The notes beneath the pieces are model-generated. The model saw only the letters and a list, made by a program, of their open reading frames with translations. It did not search any database and was not told the origin of the DNA. Shown here piece by piece: positions 16,520 through 24,326 of a DNA stretch of 64,000 nucleotides (its first letter is position 1; every line of letters begins with the position of its first letter). This DNA comes from Streptomyces cupreus (GTDB lineage: Bacteria; Actinomycetota; Actinomycetes; Streptomycetales; Streptomycetaceae), in assembly GCF_014257025.1 (NCBI RefSeq), contig NZ_JACMSF010000011.1, positions 1 to 64,000 on the forward strand. The letters are read 5' to 3'. Made by a program: the position numbers and the translations under genes.

Positions 16520-17130
16520 TGTCCGACCGGAGTCCGGTTGCGCGGCAGCCGGTCGGCGTGCGCGATGCAGGGGACTGGCCGGTCAGGGCACACGCCCTCT
16601 GCAGGGAGGACCAGCAGGACGCCGGTTCGCCTCCGTCGAGCAGCAGATCCTCAACCAGACACCGGAACCCAGGGCTCACCCGCCCCGGGCGCCGGGGCGA
16701 ACGCGAGGGCTTGGCCAAGGCCGTCCTGCGCGACCGCAAGGTCACCGGATGGCTCGCCCTGCCCCGCGCCGACGGCCTCCGGGTAAGCGCCGGTGAGCAG
16801 TCGTCGCTTCCGACGGACCGAACGAGGCGTTCGGCAGCTGCGGCCCGACGACTTCTTCGCGTACGAGTACCTGGACAAGCCCGCGTACAGGCAAGGCGCT
16901 ACTGTCGCCAACTACGAGACCTTCATGTCCGTCAACGGTGTATCGGTGAAGGCCAGCCCGCACCCCAACCACAGCCCGGCTACTGGCTGCACGGTGAGTG
17001 GGAGGGAGGCTGGCGGGACAGCCTCGGCCTGTGGCACCCCTGGCAGAAGGGCGACCGGATCACTGTCCGGGTCACCGTCCACTTCGTACCGACAGCGCAG
17101 AACGGCTGGACCGAGGGGAGCTGCATCCTG
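16520..17130 (+). pseudogene. Degenerate coding stretch, unidentified
   Basis: Protein-like segments appear in different frames: SVEQQILNQTPEPRAH, then LRPDDFFAYEYLDKPAYRQGA, then GYWLHGEWEGGWRDSLGLWHPWQKGDRITVRVTVHF. They cannot be joined without at least two frameshifts. I recognise no family. It is best read as the remains of one or two genes. Confidence 0.35.
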
Positions 17131-17176
17131 TGACGCCACGCCGGGGCAGGACGGGCCAGGCACGTATCCTGTCGGC

Positions 17177-18172
17177 ATGGCGGTCCGCCCTACCCCGGCC
17201 CGGCCTGCCCTCTACGGGCTGCGGCTATGCCACAGCATGGACTTCGCGCGCAGCCTGGAGGCTCTGGGACAGGCGCAGTACCTCCCCCCAGGCCACCTCC
17301 ACACCGGCTTGGTCACCGTGGACTACGAGCTCTACGCGCAGCCGCCCGTCCGCTGGCGGCTGCGCCGTGTTCGCGACATAGGGGGCGAGTCGCCGGGGCG
17401 CGATGAACGCCTTGTCGACGGGAACCGCTGGTACTGGTTCCATCCGAACGACGACGTCGAGTACCAACCGGAAGACGCCGTCGCATACGACGAGTACCAG
17501 CACACCGCCCCGGAAACCTTCCGGCACCTGTTCACGCCGGATGCTCTGCTGTCCCTGTGCCGGGTGGATCAGGTGCGACCGGATGTCCTGGACGGACGGA
17601 GCGTCCGCGTGGTGGTGGCGCACCCGCTCCCCGAACATTCCCCTCGGGCGTTCGCCTGCTGGGGAGCCGGAGCCGACACCTACCGGCTGCACATCGACGA
17701 GTCGACCGGCGTCGTGCTGCGCACTGAGGCATCTTTCGCCGGGCACGTCTTGCGAGTGGACGAGGTGATCCGGCTGGAGCTCGATCCAGACGTGTCGCCT
17801 GGGCTCTTCCGGCCCGACCTCGCGCCCCACGACGTCCTCTACCGCAAGGGCGAGGTCGGGCCAGGTCGGCGCGTTCCACCCACACGCGCAGCACGGTACG
17901 CGGCAGCGGAAGGGTTCGACCTCCTTCTGCCGCAGCTCCTGCCTCCCGGGGCGTCGCTGCGGGTCTGGGACCGCAGGCAGCCAGTCGGCCGGCGCGAGAT
18001 CCGCGTGCAAGTGGACCTGGCCTCCGGCCGCCACGTCGTACTGATCCAACACGCGGCACGGGACGCGTCCGGTCCGGTCACCGTCCGGGGCAGGACCTGT
18101 CTCGAGGTGAGCGGCACGGCCGACTCCGAGGAGACCGGGAGCCTGTTGGCATTGCTGGAGCCCGTACGCTGA
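17177..18172 (+). CDS. Hypothetical protein, MucB/RseB- or LppX-like pattern
   Basis: A 331-aa protein from ATG 17177 with no signal peptide or membrane helix. Residues about 50-190 read like a lipoprotein-carrier/MucB-type half-barrel (VDYELYAQPPVRWRLRRVRD, ERLVDGNRWYWFHPNDD, YRLHIDESTGVVLRTEASFAG, VLRVDEVIRLELDPDVSPGLF). The last 100 residues form a second beta-rich part (FDLLLPQLLPPGASLRVWDR, LASGRHVVLIQHA). The same arrangement occurs in uncharacterised actinobacterial proteins. It is intact and lies between relics. A strong hairpin about 160 bases downstream may end its transcript. No function is proposed. Confidence 0.75.
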   Translation: MAVRPTPARPALYGLRLCHSMDFARSLEALGQAQYLPPGHLHTGLVTVDYELYAQPPVRWRLRRVRDIGGESPGRDERLVDGNRWYWFHPNDDVEYQPEDAVAYDEYQHTAPETFRHLFTPDALLSLCRVDQVRPDVLDGRSVRVVVAHPLPEHSPRAFACWGAGADTYRLHIDESTGVVLRTEASFAGHVLRVDEVIRLELDPDVSPGLFRPDLAPHDVLYRKGEVGPGRRVPPTRAARYAAAEGFDLLLPQLLPPGASLRVWDRRQPVGRREIRVQVDLASGRHVVLIQHAARDASGPVTVRGRTCLEVSGTADSEETGSLLALLEPVR

Positions 18173-18329
18173 CAGACTCAGGTTCCGGGGCCGACAGGCT
18201 CGTCGGCGTCGTCCCGCCGGCGACCGCTCTCGTTGCTGTCGTGCCTATGGCTCTGCCAGGCAGGGCTCGTCCACCTTGCCCCCCATTCGGGCTGATCCAA
18301 GCGGTCCCCATCACCTTGCCCACTGAAAA

Positions 18330-18363
18330 GGCCCGGGCGCCCACGCCGACGGGCGCCCGGGCC
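18330..18363 (+). terminator. Strong hairpin, probable terminator
   Basis: GGCCCGGGCGCCC (18330-18342) pairs over 13 bp without mismatch with 18351-18363, loop of 8 nt. It follows AAAAG. The remaining bases of the 18,173-18,690 gap show no gene. Confidence 0.65.
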
Positions 18364-18694
18364 GCCCCACGCGATCTGCCCTGCGTCCCCCTTCCCCTCC
18401 GCTCGGACCGGGTGCGTGATCCCTTCACTCCCCAACGCAGGACAACGCACTGCAGAGGGGGCGATGTGAGACGGATGCGGCTCCCCTGGAGGGAAGCGTC
18501 AAGCTGAGCGTTTGTCAGGTCGCGTGCGCGGCGCATGGCTAACTTCCGGTCGAGTGCGGCACCCCGGTTCAGGTGAGGGGCGCATCATCGGCCGGTCGTC
18601 CTTCATGCACGCTCGCCCACAGGCCGCGCCGTACCTCTGGCCGGGGATTTGTCGGCCCGCATCGCGCCTACGCCGACACCGAGCGAGAGGCGAA

Positions 18695-19078
18695 GGTGCC
18701 GCCGACGCTACTGGACTACTGGATCCCCGCCTTCCTCGCCCAGCTCGCCGCCCCGCGGGCCCAGTGAAGGCAGCTGGCGCAGACGGAGCGCTGTCGCTGT
18801 ACCTGCTCGACGCAGACCGCGAGTCGTTCGCCGCCTTCACCGAGGGCGCCTCCGGGACGGTCCGCCAAGGCGGTCCCGTGTCCCTGTGGGACGACATCGA
18901 AGGGGCCCTGACCGCGTGGCAGGACGCCGGACAGCCCATCAGCGCGGTACGCGTTCACATCACCGAGTGGGCTCACACGTACTGGATCGGAGGGCAGCGG
19001 ATCACCACGACGAGCGGTGAGAAGTGGATCGGGGACAAGCCGGTACGCGGTGGGAACACCCCATCCGCTGACCGCTGA
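18695..19078 (+). pseudogene. Methyltransferase C-terminus relic (FxLD/isoaspartyl-MT-like)
   Basis: One frame gives LLDYWIPAFLAQLAAPRAQ and stops. Another continues at about 18,760 with GALSLYLLDADRESFAAFTEG, VRQGGPVSLWDDIEGALTAWQDAG, VRVHITEWAHTYWIGG. This pattern (QxGPxxLWDxxExA....AGxP) is typical of the C-terminal extension of actinobacterial protein-L-isoaspartate-type methyltransferases, including those found with small modified peptides. The Rossmann SAM-binding domain is absent. The gene is therefore a frameshifted C-terminal remnant. Confidence 0.5.
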
Positions 19079-19220
19079 CGTTCCCTGCGGCTTCGCGACG
19101 GAGAGCCGGTGGCTTCAAGCCAACGTCGCTTCGAACCCGCCCCACGCTCTTGACGACCCTCGCGTCCTTCGGAAGCGTCGCACGCAAGAACACGCAACCC
19201 GCTTGATCCGGGAGGTCATC

Positions 19221-19487
19221 GTGGACCTACAGTTCATCGGGATCGACCCCAACACCGGGGGCGAGGGGTCGCCGACGGTGTGGGTGGAGGAGGAGACGGC
19301 TGACCTGGTCCTCCAGGGGGTCAGGGCCGAGGAAACGCTGGAGGCACTGGTCAGCGGTACGGAGTGGGTCGCCGGTCACGCGGTGGGAATCCCCGCCCAC
19401 GAGACGGTGATCCGCATCCCCGCTCGCATGGTGCCGATTCTGAGGGAGGCGTGTGATGTCGCGGAACGGCGTGCCGAGCTTCGCTGA
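19221..19487 (+). CDS. Small conserved hypothetical protein, first gene of the regulator cluster
   Basis: An 88-aa protein from GTG 19221, five bases after GGAGG. It reads LQFIGIDPNTGGEGSPTVWV, then VLQGVRAEETL, HETVIRIPARMVPILREACD. Such proteins commonly sit directly upstream of a DUF6879 gene in Streptomyces, with the same IPARMVP(L/I)(I/L)REA ending. The reading frame overlaps the next gene's start by about 30 bases, so they are translated together. Role unknown. Confidence 0.75.
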   Translation: MDLQFIGIDPNTGGEGSPTVWVEEETADLVLQGVRAEETLEALVSGTEWVAGHAVGIPAHETVIRIPARMVPILREACDVAERRAELR

Positions 19488-19989
19488 GCTGCTGGCCGGT
19501 ACGCGCCGCAGCGCCGTGCATTTGGAGATGCGCGACGCGTACGGCGTCGGTGACGAGGCCGAGGAGTTCGAGCAGTTCAAGCGCACCGGCCACGTCGATC
19601 TCGACCCGACGGCGCGGTGGTGGCCCAAGTGGCTGGGCCTCGTGCGGGAGGCCGTGGGCCGTGGCGTGGTGATGCGCCGGGCCCGGATCGTGTCCGAGCC
19701 CGTGACGGACTACATCCGGTGGGAGCACACCGCCACCCCGCTGAACGTCGAGGCGGGTGAGCTGGTGCGCTGGCTGCCCCGCCGGCGTGCCGTGGACATT
19801 GCCCTGCCGGGAGCCGACTTCTGGCTGTTCGACGATCGCCTGGTGCAGTTCAACATCTTCACCGGGGACGGCGATTGGGCGGATCCGCCCAAGGAATTCA
19901 GCGAGGACCCCGCCGTGGTCAAGCTCTGCTCCGACGGGTTCGAGGCCGTATGGGAGCGTGCCGTCGACCACCAGAAGTACACCGTCTGA
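19456..19989 (+). CDS. DUF6879-family protein
   Basis: A 177-aa protein; ATG 19456 follows GGGAGG (a GTG one codon earlier is possible). It shows the pattern PSFAELLAGTRRSAVHLEMRD, FKRTGHVDLDP, WPKWLGLVREAVGRGVVMRRARIVSEPVTDYIRWEH, GADFWLFDDRLVQFNIF and WERAVDHQKY. Members are usually paired with an XRE/DUF5753 regulator, which follows here 15 bases downstream. They are thought to belong to toxin-antitoxin-like regulatory pairs in Streptomyces, but biochemistry is scarce. It overlaps the preceding small gene and is intact. Confidence 0.85.
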   Translation: MSRNGVPSFAELLAGTRRSAVHLEMRDAYGVGDEAEEFEQFKRTGHVDLDPTARWWPKWLGLVREAVGRGVVMRRARIVSEPVTDYIRWEHTATPLNVEAGELVRWLPRRRAVDIALPGADFWLFDDRLVQFNIFTGDGDWADPPKEFSEDPAVVKLCSDGFEAVWERAVDHQKYTV

Positions 19990-20004
19990 CCCGCACCTCA
20001 CCCC

Positions 20005-20853
20005 ATGCCCGCCTCCCCTTCGTCCAGCGCTCAGGCAGCCCGTGAAGCGCTCGCCGTGCGCCTGACGCACCTGCGTAAGGATGCCGGCCTCACCGGGAAG
20101 GAACTCTCCGCCCGGTGTGGCTGGCACCCTGCGAAAACCACCCGCATCCAAAAAGCCGAGGTACAGCCCACCGACACCGACATCCGCGCCTGGTGCGCCG
20201 CCTGCGGCGCCGTCGAGCAGGTCGATGACCTGATCGCCACGGCCCGCGCCGTCGACTCGATGTACGTGGAGTGGCGCAGGAGCCACCGGACCGGCATGCG
20301 CAAGACCCAGGAGAACTTCTACGACCTCTATGCGCAGACCGGCGTCACCCGCGCGTACGTGTCCAACGTCGTGCCCGGCTTCTTCCAGACGCCCGCTTAC
20401 GCCACGGCCTTGATGGAGGCCATCACCGATTTCCAGGGCACCCCGAACGATGTCTCCGAGGCCGTCGCGGCCCGCGTCGCCCGGAGCCGCTTTCTGTACG
20501 AGGGCGGCCACCGGTTCGTCGTGCTGATGGAGGAGTGCGTTCTGCGCTACCGCGTCGGCGATGCCGAGACGATGGCCGGACAGCTGAGGCATCTGCTGAC
20601 CGTGATGCCGCTGCCCTCTGTCTCCCTGGGCATCATCCCCTTCACCGCACGAAGGATCATGTGGCCGCTGGAGGCGTTCTACCTCCATGACGGCACACGC
20701 AGCGTCGTGGAGACCCTCACCGCCGAGGTCAACGTGGTGCAGCCGCGTGAACTCGCCGACTACCGCAAGGCGTTCGGTGAGCTGACGAAGATGGCCGTCC
20801 ACGGCAACGCCGCCCGCGCCGTGATTGAGACGGCGATCAGCTCCCTCGGATGA
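20005..20853 (+). CDS. XRE-family regulator with DUF5753 (Scr1-type) domain
   Basis: A 282-aa DNA-binding regulator. Residues about 17-70 form the helix-turn-helix (LTHLRKDAGLTGKELSARCGWHPAKTTRIQKA). The rest is a DUF5753 domain (VTRAYVSNVVPGFFQTPAYA, RVARSRFLYEGGHRFVVLMEECVLRYRVGD, MAGQLRHLLTV, LGIIPFTARRIMWPLEAFYLHDG, VETLTAEVNV, YRKAFGELTKMAV). This family usually works with a small DUF397 or DUF6879 partner; here DUF6879 lies just upstream, and no DUF397 gene is found. It probably represses or activates its own cluster. Confidence 0.9.
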   Translation: MPASPSSSAQAAREALAVRLTHLRKDAGLTGKELSARCGWHPAKTTRIQKAEVQPTDTDIRAWCAACGAVEQVDDLIATARAVDSMYVEWRRSHRTGMRKTQENFYDLYAQTGVTRAYVSNVVPGFFQTPAYATALMEAITDFQGTPNDVSEAVAARVARSRFLYEGGHRFVVLMEECVLRYRVGDAETMAGQLRHLLTVMPLPSVSLGIIPFTARRIMWPLEAFYLHDGTRSVVETLTAEVNVVQPRELADYRKAFGELTKMAVHGNAARAVIETAISSLG

Positions 20854-21016
20854 CGTTGCGCAATTCCCCGCAATTTCGTTGAGGGGAAACTCCGGCTCTC
20901 CGTACGGTCGTTGGCGTCGCCGGGCAGGTCCACTCTCCCCCTCGGCGGCAGTGGAGGACAGTCCCGCTCGTGCCCCCACTGTGAGCGGGACATCCCAGCC
21001 CCGAGGAGACGACCCC

Positions 21017-21433
21017 GTGAGCGTCATGACCAGACCCACCGAAGTTGGACCGCCCGGCTACACCGAAACCCTCCCCTGCGAGCCCGAGACGGCCCGCCGT
21101 GCCAGGCTCCTCCTCTCGGCCGCGCTGAACACCTGGGGCATAGCCGAGTTGGTGGACCCGGGCGCGCTGATCGTCTCCGAGCTCGTGGGCAACGCGGTCC
21201 GCCACACCTCTTGCCGTCTGGTCCAGGTATCCGTCCGGCGCGTCACGGACGATCTCGTACGGATCGGCGTCACCGACAAATCCCATGCCCTGCCGAAAAT
21301 GGATCCGGTCGCCGGCGGCGATGAGACCGGGCGCGGCCTGGTACTGGTCGACGCGCTGTCACACCGCTGGGGCTACGACGAGATGCGCTGCGGCAAAACC
21401 GTCTGGGCCGAGCTGGTGGTCCCGGCATGCTGA
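21017..21433 (+). CDS. HATPase_c_2 ATP-binding protein (RsbW/SpoIIAB-like)
   Basis: A 138-aa single-domain GHKL protein. GTG 21017 sits seven bases behind GAGGAGA; an in-frame ATG at 21026 is too far from it. The N box is VSELVGNAVRHT, the G1 box IGVTDKSH and the G2 box GRGLVLVDALS. It has the size and layout of anti-sigma or serine kinase regulators of the Streptomyces type, usually without a linked sigma factor. Its stop overlaps the start of the next gene. It likely takes part in the same local control circuit as the XRE regulator, by inference from position. Confidence 0.85.
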   Translation: MSVMTRPTEVGPPGYTETLPCEPETARRARLLLSAALNTWGIAELVDPGALIVSELVGNAVRHTSCRLVQVSVRRVTDDLVRIGVTDKSHALPKMDPVAGGDETGRGLVLVDALSHRWGYDEMRCGKTVWAELVVPAC

Positions 21434-21750
21434 CCTTGCGGCTGCTGCCCGAAGAGGAACTGGCGGGCGTCGCCGATCCGGAGCGGTGCGTCGAGCTGGC
21501 CGTACCCCGCAGCACCGCGGACAGGATCGCCGTCCGCACCCTGCGCCTGACACCCGCCGACCTCGTACGGCTCCGCACGGCAACCGATCTGGCGCTGGCG
21601 GACATCCGCAACCAAGTCATGCGGGCCGAGGCCGCCTGGCGCCAACGACTCGGGAAGTGGCACGCCGAGGGGCGAGCCGCCGTCGAAGCCAACGAGCCGG
21701 ATACGGCCCTGCTCTCCCGTGTCCTGGAGGGCCTGCGGGCCTTCGTGTAG
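21427..21750 (+). CDS. Hypothetical protein, 107 aa
   Basis: Starts at ATG 21427, overlapping the stop of the HATPase gene (ATGCTGA), so it is translationally coupled. Its sequence LTLRLLPEEELAGVADPERC, then TLRLTPADLVRLRTATDLALADIRNQVMRAEAAWRQRLGKW is mostly helical. No domain is recognised. It may act on or with the ATP-binding protein. Confidence 0.7.
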   Translation: MLTLRLLPEEELAGVADPERCVELAVPRSTADRIAVRTLRLTPADLVRLRTATDLALADIRNQVMRAEAAWRQRLGKWHAEGRAAVEANEPDTALLSRVLEGLRAFV

Positions 21751-21931
21751 CGCCTGCAGACCCCGCCCGGTGCACCGAAGGAAAGCCCGGGCGGTGCGGC
21801 ATCCGCCCGTCTGTCTCCCCGAGTGGGCGGGCGCCGCTCCAGACCCGCTGCTTGCAGCCTTCACAGCGGATCTGCTCAAGACCTCTCCGCTCCAGCCGAG
21901 CGGGAGGAAACCGAAAGAACAGGAGTGCACG

Positions 21932-22066
21932 ATGCCCGAGAACGCTGCCATCCAGCCGGCCGAGGACGGACTGATCGTCTCCCGGAAGTCCATCGCCGCT
22001 GCGCGCTCCCGTGCCGAGCAGCCGTCCGACGGCGGCTCGACCGGCGTCTCCGACACCAACGACTGA
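21932..22066 (+). CDS. 44-aa peptide, possible RiPP precursor
   Basis: ATG 21932 lies six bases behind AGGAG. The peptide reads MPENAAIQPAEDGLIVSRKS, then IAAARSRAEQPSDGGSTGVS and DTND. Its charged leader-like first half and Ser/Gly/Thr/Asp-rich tail, and its place 15 bases before a cupin/JmjC-like gene fragment, suggest a ribosomally made peptide substrate. It has no Cys. No known precursor family is recognised, so the role is a guess from context; it may simply be a small regulatory protein. Confidence 0.6.
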   Translation: MPENAAIQPAEDGLIVSRKSIAAARSRAEQPSDGGSTGVSDTND

Positions 22067-22081
22067 GCGGAGCCGTCAGCA

Positions 22082-22208
22082 GTGACCACCTTCTCGAAGG
22101 TGGTCGAAAACCTCGGTGGGGACTTCCCCACCGGGGCCTTCGGCCGCACTTACCGGATCTGGCGCGGCGTCGCCGACTTCTCATCCATCCTGACGTGGGA
22201 CGACCTCA
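22082..22208 (+). pseudogene. Cupin/JmjC-like oxygenase, N-terminal fragment
   Basis: From GTG 22082 the frame reads TTFSKVVENLGGDFPTGAFG, then RTYRIWRGVADFSSILTWDD. This is similar to the start of actinobacterial JmjC/cupin proteins (a vestibule with RxxRG, followed by LLTWDDLN). The Fe-binding His/Asp core would come later but is lost. At about 22209 the reading frame runs without a stop into an IS3 transposase fragment. The assignment rests on a short stretch. Confidence 0.45.
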
Positions 22209-22395
22209 ACTTCGAAGCCATCCGCATGATGGCCGGCGGGGGGCATTCCGTGGAGCGGGCCTGCCGGGTGCTGTACGTGGCGGAGTCCGGCTACTACACC
22301 TGGCGCAACCGCCCGCCCTCGGCCCGCACGGTGCGGCACGCCTGGCTGACCGAGGCCATCATCGGCATCCATACTGCTTCCCGCGGCACTTACGG
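22209..22395 (+). mobile_element. IS3-family transposase OrfB fragment fused in frame
   Basis: EAIRMMAGGGHSVERACRVL, then YVAESGYYTWRNRPPSAR, VRHAWLTEAIIGIHTASRGTYG matches the N-terminal domain of IS3-type OrfB transposases just before the rve catalytic core. It breaks off after RGTYG. OrfA, the DDE residues and the inverted repeats are absent. The open frame continues about 80 bases of unrelated sequence to a stop at 22474. Confidence 0.7.
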
Positions 22396-22694
22396 CGTGG
22401 TTGCCAGCCCGACATCCCCCTCTGCACACCCCACACTCGCCCGAAGCAGAAGAAGGACAGGGGGCTGCGGGTGAATGGGTGGGTGCGTGCCGCCGGGGGA
22501 TCGGGGCGTCGTTCTCTCATGCTGCGCGCCGGCGACGGCCGACGCGCTCGCGCCGAACCTCATGCACGTCAACAGCGCCACGAATCTGCAGCGCCAAAGT
22601 CAGGGCTTCAGCCACGCTCGCCCACGTGCAGCTAAGCCCCCCCCGAGAGACCGCACGGCCCAGCCGGATTCCCCGAACCCAGTCCGGAGTGTCA

Positions 22695-24326
22695 GTGCCG
22701 ATCCGTACGCTCGACAACATGGTGGGGGACGAACTGCACGAAGAACCACATGGCGAGCGGCCCGAGGAGGGGAGCGGCGGCCAGACCTGGCAGCGGCTGA
22801 GCGCCTACGCCTACCTCAGCGCACCCGAACGCCTGGAGTACGTCGCGGTGATGCGGGTCTTCTGCGGCACCCTGCTCGCGGACCTCGCCGTACCCGATGT
22901 GCTCGCCAAGCTGGCGCAGGCCGGGCACCCGGCGGCCGCCCTTGGTGCGGAGACCTTGACCGCCCGGCTCGAACAGCTCGTGCGCTGGGGCAATCTGCTG
23001 CGCAGCACCCACACGGTCACCGCGACCAGCATCGCCGACTACCAGCGCTCCCGGTCCCGTTACCAGCTGTCCAAGCTGGGCGAGCGAGTGCAGCGCGACG
23101 CCGACGAGGTGCTGGCGGGAGCGGACGCCGCGCGTGAGGTCAGCAGTGAGCTGCTCACTCTCGTCGACCGAGGGCTCAAGGAGATTGCTGCTCTGGCCGC
23201 CGCGCCGGGCGGCATGGACCCGCAGCAGGCGCTGGAGAAGATCAGCACCCTCTTCGCGCAGTTTGCCGAATTCGCCGAGTCGGTGCGGGACTTCTACGCC
23301 TACCTCGGCCAGGTACTCGCCCGCTACGACCTCGACGGAGCCGAGTACCAGGGGTTCAAGGAGCTGCTGCTCGACTACGTGGAAGCGATCACCGAGGACG
23401 TGTCCTTCCGTGCCCCGCGCATCGCCGCCCATCTGCGGGCGATCTGGCCGTACCTGCCTACGCTGTTGAGCCGCATCGATACCCATGCGTCAGGCCTCGG
23501 TGCGCTCTCCGGCGCATTGCCCGAGACACGGGTGCAGCGCAGCCGGGGACGGGAGATGGCCGACTGGGAGGGGCTGCGCGACTGGTTTGCCGACAGTGAC
23601 GGCCACGGAAGCCAGGTGGACCAGCTGCGGGACGCCACCCTGCGCGCCCTGCAGTCGCTTCTCGCCAATGCCAAACGGATGCTGCGCTCGGCGTCGGGGG
23701 AGATGTCCCGCCGCAAGGACCTCCTCAGGCTTGCCGCCTGGTTCGACTCCGCCGAGCCCGAGGAGGCCCACGACATCGCGGTCGCCGCCTTCGGCCTGTA
23801 CGGGGCCCGGCATCTGGGCGTGGCGCCGGACCCCGAGCTGTCCGTACCGGCGTATGTGAGTTGGTGGACCGGGCCGGTTGTGGACGTGCCAGTGGCGTTG
23901 CGCGAGCGTGGCAGCCGGGCGCCGCGCGGGCGGGCTGCGGCGGTAGTGGACCATGGCGAGCAGAAGCGCCGTCTCATGGAGCAGGCGCGTCAGCAGGCCG
24001 CCGTCCGCCAGGAGGCTGCCGCCGAACTGCGCAGCGCGTCCGGCCGGTTCGATCAGGTGAGGCTGGGGACGGGGGCCATGCGGCTGCTGCTGGAACTCCT
24101 CACCGCCGCCCTCGGCAATGCCCAACTGAAAAAAGGGGCCGGAGACTTCCAGCTCGACGGGGCGCGGGCCGGCGATGCGGATCTGGGCATCAGGCTGACG
24201 GCGTGGCGCACCCCGGGCAGGCACACTCTCCTGCGTTCCGTGGACGGTGACCTTACGGTGGACGATCTCACCCTGGCCGTCCAGAGCGCCTCGGCGCCCG
24301 CTGCAGCCGAGGAGGCGAGCGCCTGA
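22695..24326 (+). CDS. jetA: Wadjet-type JetA (DUF2397/TIGR02677 family)
   Basis: A 543-aa protein, first gene of the four-gene SMC defence operon. It shows LSAYAYLSAPERLEYVAVMRVF near the N-terminus, a winged-helix-like region with RLEQLVRWGNLLRSTHTVTATSIADYQRSRSRYQLS near residue 110, and a long helical middle. This is the DUF2397 pattern, which acts as the kleisin-like (MukF-like) subunit of type II Wadjet systems. GTG 22695 follows GGAG at five bases; ATG 22719 is an alternative. Its stop overlaps the next ATG (TGATG). It should bridge the SMC heads and recruit JetB. The complex senses and cuts small circular plasmids. Confidence 0.85.
   Translation: MPIRTLDNMVGDELHEEPHGERPEEGSGGQTWQRLSAYAYLSAPERLEYVAVMRVFCGTLLADLAVPDVLAKLAQAGHPAAALGAETLTARLEQLVRWGNLLRSTHTVTATSIADYQRSRSRYQLSKLGERVQRDADEVLAGADAAREVSSELLTLVDRGLKEIAALAAAPGGMDPQQALEKISTLFAQFAEFAESVRDFYAYLGQVLARYDLDGAEYQGFKELLLDYVEAITEDVSFRAPRIAAHLRAIWPYLPTLLSRIDTHASGLGALSGALPETRVQRSRGREMADWEGLRDWFADSDGHGSQVDQLRDATLRALQSLLANAKRMLRSASGEMSRRKDLLRLAAWFDSAEPEEAHDIAVAAFGLYGARHLGVAPDPELSVPAYVSWWTGPVVDVPVALRERGSRAPRGRAAAVVDHGEQKRRLMEQARQQAAVRQEAAAELRSASGRFDQVRLGTGAMRLLLELLTAALGNAQLKKGAGDFQLDGARAGDADLGIRLTAWRTPGRHTLLRSVDGDLTVDDLTLAVQSASAPAAAEEASA

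Noticed and set aside
19351..21039. 562-aa minus frame across the regulator cluster
   Set aside because: It runs antisense to three recognisable genes and contains no domain.
22401..22694. An N-terminal extension of jetA
   Set aside because: The upstream frame is Arg/Pro-rich and overlaps transposon debris; GTG 22695 with GGAG fits better.
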